The position numbers and the translations under genes were made by a program. A stretch of DNA of 64,000 bases, taken from assembly GCF_018156225.1 (NCBI RefSeq), contig NZ_JAGTAR010000010.1, forward strand, positions 1 through 64,000, given 5' to 3'. The DNA comes from Carboxylicivirga sediminis. Lineage in GTDB: Bacteria; Bacteroidota; Bacteroidia; Bacteroidales; Marinilabiliaceae. Shown here one piece after another: positions 36,042 through 45,171 of the stretch (the first letter of the stretch is position 1; each line of letters starts with the position of its first letter). The notes under the pieces are model-generated. The model did not search any database. It saw nothing but the letters and a program-made list of their open reading frames with translations, and was not told the DNA's origin.

Positions 36042-39000
36042 TTATTTTATCGCATCAATTTTCTCATAGAGCTCTCCTTCGTCCTTTCGAGAAAAACGAT
36101 TTCGGATTCGAACCGCCAGATTGTACATTACTGGTGCCATAATGAGGGTCAAAACCGTTGAGGTGCTTAGCCCGAAAATAACCGTCCAGGCCATTGGCGC
36201 CCAGAAGTCGGCATTATCGCCTCCGAAGTAAATTTTTGGATCCAGCTCTGAGAATAAGCTGAAAAAGTCAAAGTTCAGACCAACAGCCATAGGTATCAGG
36301 CCAAGTATAGTTGTAATTGCCGTTAATAACACCGGACGAAGACGGGTTTTACCAGCGCGCACAATGCTGTCTATCTCATCCTGACGCGATAGTCGCCCAT
36401 GCTCACCTAGGCCTTTCTGATCTTTCATCTGGCCGCGTACCAGGTCAATGTAATCGATTAATACGATACCATTATTCACCACAATACCCGCCAGAGAAAC
36501 TATGCCAACGCCTGTCATCAAGATGATGAAATCCATCTGGAAGGTACCTAATCCCATAAACACACCAATGGTACTTAGGCCAACGGTTCCGATAATGATG
36601 AGTGGCTTAGCACCTGAGTTAAACTGCGTGATCAATATCATCGCAATTAGTGCAAGGGCAAAGAGTAGGGCACCCACCAGGAAGTCAGATGTTTCTTGTT
36701 GGCTTTCCTGTTCACCGGTCATTTTCCAGGTGTAGTTGGCCGGCATCTGGTAGTCCGACAATACTTGCTTGATGCGTGCGTTGATGGTGTTAGCGTTGTA
36801 GCCTTCCACCACGTTTGAACTTAGAGTGATTACACGTGTGTTGTCGATTCGGATAATCTTCTCGTAAGTAGAGGCATACTCGTAAGTTGCTACAGCCGAG
36901 ATTGGTATCAGACTTATAACGCCGTTTTTATCTACCTTCATCTTTTGATTCATCAAGGTTGACACATCGTAGCGGTATTTATCCTGCAAGCGCAACATAA
37001 TGTCAAACTCATCCTCACCATCTTTATACTTGCTGATTTCTTTACCATACAATGAGGTGCGAAGAGCCATGGCCACGGCCTGAGTTGATAGTCCCATACG
37101 ACGCACTTTATCTCTGTCGATAAAAAGCTGCATTTCTGGCTTGTTGGTGTTAAGGTCCATTTCCAGATTTTCGATACCTGAGATGTGGTCTTCCTTAATA
37201 ACACGTTTGATATCTTCTGTAACGGCAATCAGCTTATCGTAATCATCACCGGCTACCTCAATATTAATTGGCTTACCAACGGGCGGTCCGTTTTCCTCTT
37301 TCTCAATGAATATTTTCGCGCCCACAAAGCCATCAAAGGCATTCGACAGCTTCGACATGATGTCGCGTGTACTGTGCCCCTGTCGGTATTGGTAATCGAG
37401 GAAAGTAATGGTTGTTAACGATTTATTGGGGGAACGCCCCGATTCGAATAAGCCACCTTTACCTGTTCCAACACTTACGCCCACCGACTTGACAATGTCC
37501 ATGTAGGGTTCCAGTGTGCTGTACAAAATCTCTTCTGCATTTTTGGTTACTTCATCGGTTACTTCAATGTCTGTACCCAGTGGCAGTTCCATGGTAACAT
37601 AAATAGTTCGGGGTTCATTTTCGGGGAAGAAATAAACATTGGGTTGCATAACGCCGAAAAAGAACAATGAAAACAAGAAAAGCCCTAATGAACCGGCTAA
37701 TAGCCATTTACTGGTGCTTCGGCCGAGCGCTTTGCGCAATGTTGACTCGTACATGTTCTCCAACATGGGCAAAAATGTATACTGAAACCATATGGCCGAA
37801 GGTTTAAGTGCATACTTATTAAGTGTTGTTACCAGCAATGGCAGGATAAATAAATTGCCCCAAAGAATGCTGCCTCCCAGGTAAAATACAACTCCCAACG
37901 CAGCCAGAGCTCCTGTTACTATAAAGTACTTCTTAAAACTCTTTTGCGCCCTGATATCTTCCAGTTTCATAAATCGGGAAGCAAATACAGGGTTAAGCAC
38001 CAAGGCTACAAATAATGATGATGCCAATACAATGATCAGTGTGATGGGCAGGTAGCTCATGAATTTACCCACTATACCAGGCCAGAATACCAAGGGGAAG
38101 AAAGCCGCGAGGGTAGTTGCTGTAGATGAGATAATGGGAATGGCAATCTCACTGGTTCCGTTCTTTACTGCCTTCTCCGGTTTCACGCCGTGCTCCATCA
38201 TCCGGTAGACATTTTCAATTACCACAATGGCATTATCTACCAGCATACCCAGTGCCAGTACCAGGCTAAACAGTACCATGGTGTTAATGGTATAGCCTAT
38301 TTGCTTCAGTACCATCATGGAAATAATCATTGACATAGGAATGGCCAGCCCTGAGAAGATGGCATTGCGTAAACCCAGGAACATATACAGCACAATCATT
38401 ACGAAAATCATACCCAGTAAGATGCTGTTCTCCAGGTTGGTGATTTGGTCACGCACAAATACAGATTGATCATCGGTAACGGTAACTGTCAGGTCTGCTG
38501 GTAATGTCTCACTTTCCTGCTTTTGCTTGATGATGCCTAGAATTTTATCGGTTGCGTCGAGCAGGTTCTGGCCACTCTTTTTAACGATGGAGAGGGTAAC
38601 TACTGATTTATGATCCAGTCGTGAGATGGTGCTTTGCTCTTCAAAGCCATCAATCACCTCTGCTACATCTTTAATGTAAACAGCACGCCCGTCAATTTCC
38701 TTTACAATGGTGTTGCGAATCTCATCCATGTTTTTGTAGTCGGCCTGCACACGTATGGAGCGGCGCGTACCATCTACTTTCACCTCTCCGGCACCTACAG
38801 TGAAGTTCTCGGTGATAATGGCAAATTCAATGTCGTCAAATGTCAGATCGTAGGCGGCCATACGATGAGGATCGGCATGAATTTTAATTTCACGCTCATC
38901 AACTCCGCGGATATCAGCTTCCCTCACTTCGCGCAGTGTTTCAAATTCGTCCTGCAGACCTTCGGCAAACTTCTTTAGCTCATAGATACTGTAGTCGCCC

Positions 39001-39482
39001 GACAGGTTAATATTCAGCACCGGAAACTCCGAAAAATCAATGTCATCCACAATCGGGTCATCCATCAAATCATCAGGTAGTTCGCTTATGGCTTTGTCAA
39101 CTTTGTCTTTGACATCCAGTTTAGCCTGTTCAACCGATACATCTGCTTCAAACTCCACAATGATCAGGCTCATGTCCTGAAATGAGTTGGATGACATCTT
39201 CTTAACACCATTCAGGTCCTTCAGTTCTTTCTCTAAAGGACGAGTAATGAGGTTTTCGATGTCCAAGGGGCTGTTGCCTGGGTGGGGCGTACTCACCGAT
39301 ATGTAAGGAATCACAATCTCGGGGAACTGCTCCCGTTGCATCGATTGGTAGCCCATCCATCCGGCCACAATCAAAAACAGGGTGAGGATGTAGATGGTAT
39401 TTTTATTGTCAAGTGCCATGAAAGTTGGTTTAAACTTTCGGGTCGACACTTTTTCTTTATACTTCGTATTTTCTGTTTGCAT
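36042..39482 (-). CDS. RND efflux transporter permease (AcrB/HAE-like)
   Basis: 1146 residues, 12 expected membrane helices and two large periplasmic loops. TM4 carries GMLVDNAIVVIENVYR with the proton-relay Asp (the second AcrB Asp is Asn, common in Bacteroidota pumps). The C-terminal half has GIVVNNGIVLIDYID and RPVLLTAITTILGLIP. It is slightly longer than AcrB because of an extra hydrophobic insert near 510-550. Last gene of tetR-tolC-MFP-RND. Substrate cannot be told. Confidence 0.93.
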   Translation of the reverse strand: MQTENTKYKEKVSTRKFKPTFMALDNKNTIYILTLFLIVAGWMGYQSMQREQFPEIVIPYISVSTPHPGNSPLDIENLITRPLEKELKDLNGVKKMSSNSFQDMSLIIVEFEADVSVEQAKLDVKDKVDKAISELPDDLMDDPIVDDIDFSEFPVLNINLSGDYSIYELKKFAEGLQDEFETLREVREADIRGVDEREIKIHADPHRMAAYDLTFDDIEFAIITENFTVGAGEVKVDGTRRSIRVQADYKNMDEIRNTIVKEIDGRAVYIKDVAEVIDGFEEQSTISRLDHKSVVTLSIVKKSGQNLLDATDKILGIIKQKQESETLPADLTVTVTDDQSVFVRDQITNLENSILLGMIFVMIVLYMFLGLRNAIFSGLAIPMSMIISMMVLKQIGYTINTMVLFSLVLALGMLVDNAIVVIENVYRMMEHGVKPEKAVKNGTSEIAIPIISSTATTLAAFFPLVFWPGIVGKFMSYLPITLIIVLASSLFVALVLNPVFASRFMKLEDIRAQKSFKKYFIVTGALAALGVVFYLGGSILWGNLFILPLLVTTLNKYALKPSAIWFQYTFLPMLENMYESTLRKALGRSTSKWLLAGSLGLFLFSLFFFGVMQPNVYFFPENEPRTIYVTMELPLGTDIEVTDEVTKNAEEILYSTLEPYMDIVKSVGVSVGTGKGGLFESGRSPNKSLTTITFLDYQYRQGHSTRDIMSKLSNAFDGFVGAKIFIEKEENGPPVGKPINIEVAGDDYDKLIAVTEDIKRVIKEDHISGIENLEMDLNTNKPEMQLFIDRDKVRRMGLSTQAVAMALRTSLYGKEISKYKDGEDEFDIMLRLQDKYRYDVSTLMNQKMKVDKNGVISLIPISAVATYEYASTYEKIIRIDNTRVITLSSNVVEGYNANTINARIKQVLSDYQMPANYTWKMTGEQESQQETSDFLVGALLFALALIAMILITQFNSGAKPLIIIGTVGLSTIGVFMGLGTFQMDFIILMTGVGIVSLAGIVVNNGIVLIDYIDLVRGQMKDQKGLGEHGRLSRQDEIDSIVRAGKTRLRPVLLTAITTILGLIPMAVGLNFDFFSLFSELDPKIYFGGDNADFWAPMAWTVIFGLSTSTVLTLIMAPVMYNLAVRIRNRFSRKDEGELYEKIDAIK

Positions 39483-39504
39483 TTGTCATCAGATTTAGGC
39501 CAGG

Positions 39505-40623
39505 TTAAATAGAGATTGCAGAGCCGTCAACCACCTGGGCATAGCCTTTGGTAATGATTTTATCGCCGGGCTCAATGCCTTTAACAACCAATGTGTTGTT
39601 ATTGTCTTTAATGCCGGTTTCGATGTAGCGTTTTTTAGCTCGCATCTGTCCGTCTACTTCTTCAGCAACAAAAACAAATTCACCGCTAAAGTCTTTCTTC
39701 ACCAAAATGGATGGCACAATAATGGCATCTTCGGCGGCAAAGGTTCTGAGCTTTAGCACAGCCAGCATGTTAGGTTTGATTTCATTGGACTGATTGTTCA
39801 TGTTAATACGCACGCGGAACGTACGGCTTCCCGGGTCAATCACCGAAGATGAGCGGAAAATTTTAGCTTCAGTCGCTTTGTTGATGACAGGAAACTCCAG
39901 ATTAACTTTATCACCAGCATGCACTTGCTGCAGGTATATCTCCGATACATCAGCTGTAATGTATATTTGCTCGATGTTTACCAGGCGTGCAAAAGGTAGT
40001 TGCGGACCAGCCATCTCACCTTCCTTTTGAATCACCTCATCAACCACACCATTGATAGGCGCTCTCACGATGGCCAGGTCTAATTGTGCTTCCAGCGCCT
40101 CTTTTTGCTGTTCCAGCGCCTCTTTGTTTGATTTTGCCTGCAGATACTCCATTTCCGAGCCAATGTTTTGCTGCCATAAGTCGGCTTGTCGTTCAAAGGT
40201 AGTAGTGGCCAGCTTCAGGTTAATATCAATCTGGGCCAGTGAACGTTTGGTCATCTCTGTATTCAGTCGTGCCAGTACGGTACCTTTCTTCACCCGGTCG
40301 CCTTCTTTCACCTCAATAGAAACAATTTTACCTGCAGCTTCGGGGCTGACGATAATATTTTTGTCAGCTTCAACCTTACCAGTTACATCCACAAAATGTT
40401 CATATAACCTTGGTTCAACAGGCGTAGCCACGACATTAACTGCTCCTTCTTTTTTATCAGCCGCCAATTCTTTTTCCAGCTTGGCAATGTTTTTCTTAAG
40501 TTCGCTTAGCTCTTTTTTGTATTGGTTGAGTTGCTCTTCTTTTACTTGTCTGTCATCATCGCTTTGCTTAGCCGAGCAGGCCACCATTAGTGCGATAAGA
40601 GGGAATATTAATAACTTTTTCAT
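39505..40623 (-). CDS. RND periplasmic adaptor (membrane fusion protein), lipoprotein
   Basis: 372 residues. The ATG at 40623 gives a proper signal with lipobox MVACSAK; the frame upstream of it lacks one. A coiled coil at about 25-60, biotinyl-lipoyl halves (SPEAAGKIVSIEVKEGDRV and LAIVRAPINGVVDEV), the alpha hairpin between them, and the beta-barrel/MP domains after. It links the RND pump to the TolC-like channel. Confidence 0.92.
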   Translation of the reverse strand: MKKLLIFPLIALMVACSAKQSDDDRQVKEEQLNQYKKELSELKKNIAKLEKELAADKKEGAVNVVATPVEPRLYEHFVDVTGKVEADKNIIVSPEAAGKIVSIEVKEGDRVKKGTVLARLNTEMTKRSLAQIDINLKLATTTFERQADLWQQNIGSEMEYLQAKSNKEALEQQKEALEAQLDLAIVRAPINGVVDEVIQKEGEMAGPQLPFARLVNIEQIYITADVSEIYLQQVHAGDKVNLEFPVINKATEAKIFRSSSVIDPGSRTFRVRINMNNQSNEIKPNMLAVLKLRTFAAEDAIIVPSILVKKDFSGEFVFVAEEVDGQMRAKKRYIETGIKDNNNTLVVKGIEPGDKIITKGYAQVVDGSAISI

Positions 40624-40664
40624 GATGTTCGTGTTTAGTTGGGTGTTAATGTTAGTTATCATGG

Positions 40665-42002
40665 CTATAGTTGGTTAATTGCTTTTTGGTATTTAATGTG
40701 TGTATCCAGTAAGTTGAGCGTTGATTGAATATAGCTTATTTGTGACTGGATATACTGACCTTCGTTCTGCGATAGTTCTGTACTTGATGCCAGCCCTTTC
40801 GTAAATTTGATGCGCGTCCGATCATAAATTCTAAAGGCGATGGCTTCACCTTCTTTATCGTTAAGATAAGTCGCTTTTGCGTTTTTAAAATTCGACTCAG
40901 CCACCATCAGTTGCTGTTTAAGTCCTTCTTCCATCATGCGCATATCATTTTGCAACTTCAGGTAGTTTATTTTCTCCTGCTTCACTTTAGCATGGCGCAT
41001 ACCCGATGTGAAAATGGGCATACTTAGCGATAAGCCAAGCATTTGTGAGTTGGTGTTGTCCATGTTGCTGAATTCATCACCAAACTCAATATAGCTGATG
41101 TTATAAAACGCATTTATCTTAGGCAGGTACTGCACTTGCTCATTTTTAATAATGGTTTTCTGTGCATCTTCCTGGGTTTCCAAAATCGAATAGTCGATAT
41201 GTGTTTTAACATCAAACCCATTGGATTGAGGAGAGTATGCCTCCACAGGCGTTAGCAGAAAATCAATATCATCCGATAACTTTATAGGTTGCTCAATACT
41301 TAAACCCATGGAATACTTAAGCACTGCCTCGGCAATAGTCAGTTGTCGCTCGGCATCAAGTACCAGGTTACGCGAGTTATTAACCATTAGCTTTAACTGG
41401 TCTACATCGGTCATCTCGCGGAAACCGTTGTTAAAATAGGCTTCTGTTTCCTTTAGTGTTTGCTCGTTGACTTCCAGATTCTTTCTAAAAGTTTCCAGGT
41501 TCTTTTTCGCTACCAGCGCCACATAATAGGCCTCTGCCACCGATTGGCGCACATCTATCTGAGTCTTGGTTTTGTTCTTCGCACTAATGTCTACATATAT
41601 TCTACTGGCCTTAATACCCAGCAGGTATGAACCATCAAAAATTAGCTGACTCACATTACCTGTTGCGTTCCAGTTGTATTGTTGCCCAAACTGAGTTTTA
41701 AGGCGTATAGGCTCCGAACCATCTTCAGGCGTCATCGTAATAACATTCTCTTGTATGGATAAATTATTTGTCACCTGTCCTTCGGCATTTACCTGCGGGA
41801 GACCGATGGCTATATACTCCCATACTCTCTTTTCGGCAGCTTCAATATCATAAGTGGCGCTTTTGCTCTGAAAAGCATTTTCGGAGGCATATTCCATTGC
41901 TTGTTGCAGCGAGAATGCCAGCGAATCGCCAGATGATTGCGCTGCCAGCGGTGCTAATCCAGATGTGAATAAAAGCAGTGCTGTGATTAATTTGATCTTC
42001 AT
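40665..42002 (-). CDS. TolC-like outer membrane efflux protein
   Basis: 445 residues. Signal peptide ending at APLAAQ; two OEP repeats rich in coiled coil, with SLSMPIFTSGMRHAKVKQ typical of the second. Located between tetR and the adaptor gene and 21 bases after tetR. Confidence 0.92.
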   Translation of the reverse strand: MKIKLITALLLFTSGLAPLAAQSSGDSLAFSLQQAMEYASENAFQSKSATYDIEAAEKRVWEYIAIGLPQVNAEGQVTNNLSIQENVITMTPEDGSEPIRLKTQFGQQYNWNATGNVSQLIFDGSYLLGIKASRIYVDISAKNKTKTQIDVRQSVAEAYYVALVAKKNLETFRKNLEVNEQTLKETEAYFNNGFREMTDVDQLKLMVNNSRNLVLDAERQLTIAEAVLKYSMGLSIEQPIKLSDDIDFLLTPVEAYSPQSNGFDVKTHIDYSILETQEDAQKTIIKNEQVQYLPKINAFYNISYIEFGDEFSNMDNTNSQMLGLSLSMPIFTSGMRHAKVKQEKINYLKLQNDMRMMEEGLKQQLMVAESNFKNAKATYLNDKEGEAIAFRIYDRTRIKFTKGLASSTELSQNEGQYIQSQISYIQSTLNLLDTHIKYQKAINQL

Positions 42003-42023
42003 AGTTGTGTGTTATTTGTTATA

Positions 42024-42641
42024 TTATTGGTTTTCGCAAAACAGGCGTTCCACTTCCTTTAATCCATTTTCAGTACAAACACCCCTGAAGTGGTATTTAA
42101 ACACTTCGCTGAATAGTTCCATATTGCGTAGTTCATTAACCGAGAAAAGGCCATTGGTGTCATCAAATGTAAATAGGTGATGAGCCAATAGCAGGCGGGC
42201 AATGATGGAGTCATTTATATCTTCGTGGTACAGTTCTTCCTGTTTGCCTTTTTTAATATTGGCGATATAAGCCTCCATTATAAATTCTTTCTGTTTCTCT
42301 TTGAAATCGTTCAAGAGGGCTGGGTAGTATTTCTTTAAGTCAAACAATATGGTTGGCTGATACTGCCCAATGTGTGGCTCCATCAACTTCTTAAATTCAA
42401 AGAATTGCTCGATGGCATTCAAATCTGAACGCTTAAAAACAGCCATTACCTCAATATCTTTCATATTGGCCAGTTCTAAGGCTTCTTCCACCAGCTTGTT
42501 TTTATCGTCGATATGTTGGTAAAGGGTTTTCTTCGACATGCCCAGTTCTCGGGCGATGTCGTCCATGCTTATGCTTTTGATGCCATACTGGCAAAATAGC
42601 TTTAATGAACTTTCAATTATTTCCAGGCGTTTTTCTTCCAT
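42024..42641 (-). CDS. TetR family regulator of efflux operon
   Basis: 205 residues. N-terminal HTH (residues about 8-55: GIKSISMDDIARELGMSKKTLYQHI), then a variable helical ligand domain. It is the first gene of the operon, and the region before it holds inverted repeats overlapping its promoter, suggesting autoregulation. Ligand unknown. Confidence 0.92.
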   Translation of the reverse strand: MEEKRLEIIESSLKLFCQYGIKSISMDDIARELGMSKKTLYQHIDDKNKLVEEALELANMKDIEVMAVFKRSDLNAIEQFFEFKKLMEPHIGQYQPTILFDLKKYYPALLNDFKEKQKEFIMEAYIANIKKGKQEELYHEDINDSIIARLLLAHHLFTFDDTNGLFSVNELRNMELFSEVFKYHFRGVCTENGLKEVERLFCENQ

Positions 42642-42645
42642 GCTG

Positions 42646-42653
42646 CAAAAGTA
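42646..42653 (-). promoter_or_regulatory. -7 element for tetR-efflux operon
   Basis: Minus-strand TACTTTTG fits TAnnTTTG and ends four bases before the ATG, so the mRNA would have almost no leader. Confidence 0.5.
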
Positions 42654-42671
42654 TAAACTTTTTCCTCTTGG

Positions 42672-42706
42672 GAAACTTTGGTGGTATTAAAAGTTTCTTA
42701 AGTTTC
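42672..42706. promoter_or_regulatory. Probable TetR operator (three half-sites)
   Basis: GAAACTTT at 42672-42679 and its exact complement AAAGTTTC at 42690-42697, 10 bases apart, with a further AAGTTTC at 42700-42706. The array covers the -33 side of the tetR promoter. A second palindrome, CTGATT-TTTT-AATCAG, follows at 42706-42721. Confidence 0.6.
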
Positions 42707-42833
42707 TGATTTTTTAATCAGAATACTCCTTAAAGAAGAGCTGTTCGTCAATAATATACTGCCCGTCATCTATTTATGTGTTATAATTTGTCAAAAACGA
42801 TTTTCTTAGCAATAGGAAAAACTTAATAGTTCA

Positions 42834-43814
42834 ATGTTGAAGTCATTACAAATAGTATCGATCATCCTCATGTGTTTGACGGTTACCAATGCATGGTCGC
42901 AAAGCAACAAGCGCTTTAAGGGAAAAAAAGGAACATCCAAACGAGAAATTAAAAAGCGACAACAGGAAGCCTATGACAAGGATGACACTAATGCTTTTAA
43001 CCCGAAGCAACCAATGGGAGCCAGGCAAAATGACAGTCGTGATGATTTATTGTGGCATGGTGAAACCGCGAATACAATATACGATGGCACCGCGAATATT
43101 AGTCTTATTAATGCTTCACGCTATGGTTTAAAGCCAGGTCTTGAGCTTTCGTCTGTGCTATTGCTCAACTACTGGATGCCCAATGTGTACCTCAAGAAAC
43201 GATGGCGAAACGACACCTGGTATGTAGCCAGTAAGCATGGTTTGTATTCAGCAACGCTCGGCTTACATTGGTTTAATAATAAAAATTACAGCTCGGTGGT
43301 TGATAATGCCAGGCAGATACCGTTTATTCTTTCAATGAAAAATGAGTTAATGGTTTCGCGTTTAATTATGAGCGATACCCGTTGTGGAAGGGATAAACCG
43401 TACATTATTCTGACTGGTGGTCTTGGGGTTGATTTTGGAGTTCCATTCGGCGATTCTGATTTAAGTGAAATGAAAGGGCACTTTCTGGCCAACAGAAGTC
43501 CGGCACTAACAGGCTCAGGGTATTCTGCTTATCTAAAATTAAGGGCCGACTGGCAAATGACGCCCATGCTGATGCTTGGTGGCGGTTTTAAGTACTTCAG
43601 GGGTAATTTCTCGGGGAATGGAGCACTGGAGCATCAGGCCGAATTACAAACGTTAATTATTCCTAGTTTGTCGTTTACTATTGGTTATGCACTTTCATTT
43701 GCTAACTATGTTGATACCAACAGTATGGCTGTTCTGCCATTTTTCGATATCACCTATTATTTTGGGAAAAGACAAGGACGGCAGAAAGGACTCTTTGGCA
43801 ATAAGATGTTTTAG
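42834..43814 (+). CDS. Hypothetical outer-membrane beta-barrel-like protein
   Basis: 326 residues, no named family recognised. Signal peptide (cleavage near TNAWSQ), a short Lys/Arg-rich stretch (27-50), then alternating hydrophobic segments rich in Gly, Tyr and Trp, ending in a Phe, as in small outer-membrane barrels (YALSFANY, FFDITYYFG). Divergent from the efflux operon, so the same operator region may influence it. Confidence 0.65.
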   Translation: MLKSLQIVSIILMCLTVTNAWSQSNKRFKGKKGTSKREIKKRQQEAYDKDDTNAFNPKQPMGARQNDSRDDLLWHGETANTIYDGTANISLINASRYGLKPGLELSSVLLLNYWMPNVYLKKRWRNDTWYVASKHGLYSATLGLHWFNNKNYSSVVDNARQIPFILSMKNELMVSRLIMSDTRCGRDKPYIILTGGLGVDFGVPFGDSDLSEMKGHFLANRSPALTGSGYSAYLKLRADWQMTPMLMLGGGFKYFRGNFSGNGALEHQAELQTLIIPSLSFTIGYALSFANYVDTNSMAVLPFFDITYYFGKRQGRQKGLFGNKMF

Positions 43815-44108
43815 GGCTACTGGCAATGGTCCTGGGTGGTCTTTTGTTCAAATTAAGGCGAAACGCTATCAATTCATCCTTTTTGCTTCTTCTGCGAAGG
43901 TTATCCTCCTTTATAATTCAATACATTTGACAGCGTTAGAAGTTAAGTGCTTTAATAACAGTCTGGAATTGATTCAGGTTTAATTCATTGACTTGTTAGT
44001 TGGATGGTGATTAAATTTTATCTTTATGCGGGCAATAGTGTTTTGCCATTATTTACCCATCAACCAAAAAACAACAAGTGTTTAATTAAATTTAAAATTC
44101 TTTTAGCG

Positions 44109-45083
44109 ATGAAGAAAGAAGTAGCCATTGGTATTGACATTGGGGGAACCAATACAGTAATTGGAGTGGTCGACCGAGCGGGAAACCTGCTGGCGGAAGC
44201 CTCAACACCTACTTTAACGAATACCGATGTAAAGAACTACCTGGATGTGCTTAGTGCCAAAATCAATGAGACTGTTTTTGAACTTGACGAAGAAGTTGAA
44301 GTAATGGGAATTGGCGTTGGTGCACCAAGCAGCAACTACTACACCGGCGAAATTGTAGGCGCATCAAACCTGGGATGGGGTGATGTAGTACCATTTGTCG
44401 AATTATTGCGTCAGTACTATGACTACCCGGCTATTGTATTAACCAATGATGCCAATTCGGCTGCCGTGGGCGAAATGATGTATGGCGGAGCCAAAGGGAT
44501 GAAGAACTTTATCATGTTAACGCTGGGAACCGGTGTTGGTAGCGGTATTGTTATCAACAGCGAACTGGTCCTGGGGCATGATGGATTTGCCGGTGAACTT
44601 GGACATGTGATTACTGAGCGTAATGGTCGCGAGTGTGGTTGCGGCCGTAATGGATGCCTTGAGACTTATGCATCTGCAACGGGTATCTGCCGTACTGTAT
44701 CTGAGTTGAATGCCAACACAAAAATTCCAAGTGAATTGCGAAAAGTACCATCAGGTCAGTTTACCTCCAAAATGGTTTATGACGCTGCTGTTAAAGGTGA
44801 TGAACTGGCATTGGAAGCGTTCGAAAGAACCGGTGAAATGCTTGGACGTGCCATTGCCGATTTTGTGGCATTCTCAAGTCCTGAAGCGGTATTCCTGTTT
44901 GGTGGTTTAGCACAGGCTGGCGATTATATTTTTAAGCCAACCCAAAAGCACATGGAAGAGAATATGTGCTTCCTGTACAGCAATAAAGTGCAGTTGTTGC
45001 CATCGGAACTGGATGGTGCCAAAATTGCTGTGTTGGGAGCAAGCGCTGTTGTGTGGAAAGAGCTTGAGCAGATAGAGCAGTAA
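44109..45083 (+). CDS. ROK family sugar kinase (glucokinase-like)
   Basis: 324 residues. Phosphate motif DIGGTNTV (10-17), catalytic Asp in LTNDANSAA, TLGTGVGSGI, and the ROK zinc motif GHVITERNGRECGCGRNGCLE. Phosphorylates glucose, mannose or a related hexose. The frame is open 105 bases further up, but the family N-terminus begins at this ATG. 88 bases upstream of a GH92 gene, suggesting it phosphorylates mannose released by that enzyme (inference). The 294-base gap before it (43815-44108) holds no gene I can support. Confidence 0.9.
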   Translation: MKKEVAIGIDIGGTNTVIGVVDRAGNLLAEASTPTLTNTDVKNYLDVLSAKINETVFELDEEVEVMGIGVGAPSSNYYTGEIVGASNLGWGDVVPFVELLRQYYDYPAIVLTNDANSAAVGEMMYGGAKGMKNFIMLTLGTGVGSGIVINSELVLGHDGFAGELGHVITERNGRECGCGRNGCLETYASATGICRTVSELNANTKIPSELRKVPSGQFTSKMVYDAAVKGDELALEAFERTGEMLGRAIADFVAFSSPEAVFLFGGLAQAGDYIFKPTQKHMEENMCFLYSNKVQLLPSELDGAKIAVLGASAVVWKELEQIEQ

Positions 45084-45171
45084 ATGCATAAAAGGGGTGC
45101 AGAAACCTGTACCCTTTTGAAACTTCAACTTCTGTTTGGTTGCAAATAGTAATTAATTAAATAAACTAAAC

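Noticed and set aside
43681-43983. Plus-strand frame overlapping the end of the unknown barrel gene
   Set aside because: Out of frame with a supported gene, no family and no promoter; counted as non-coding.
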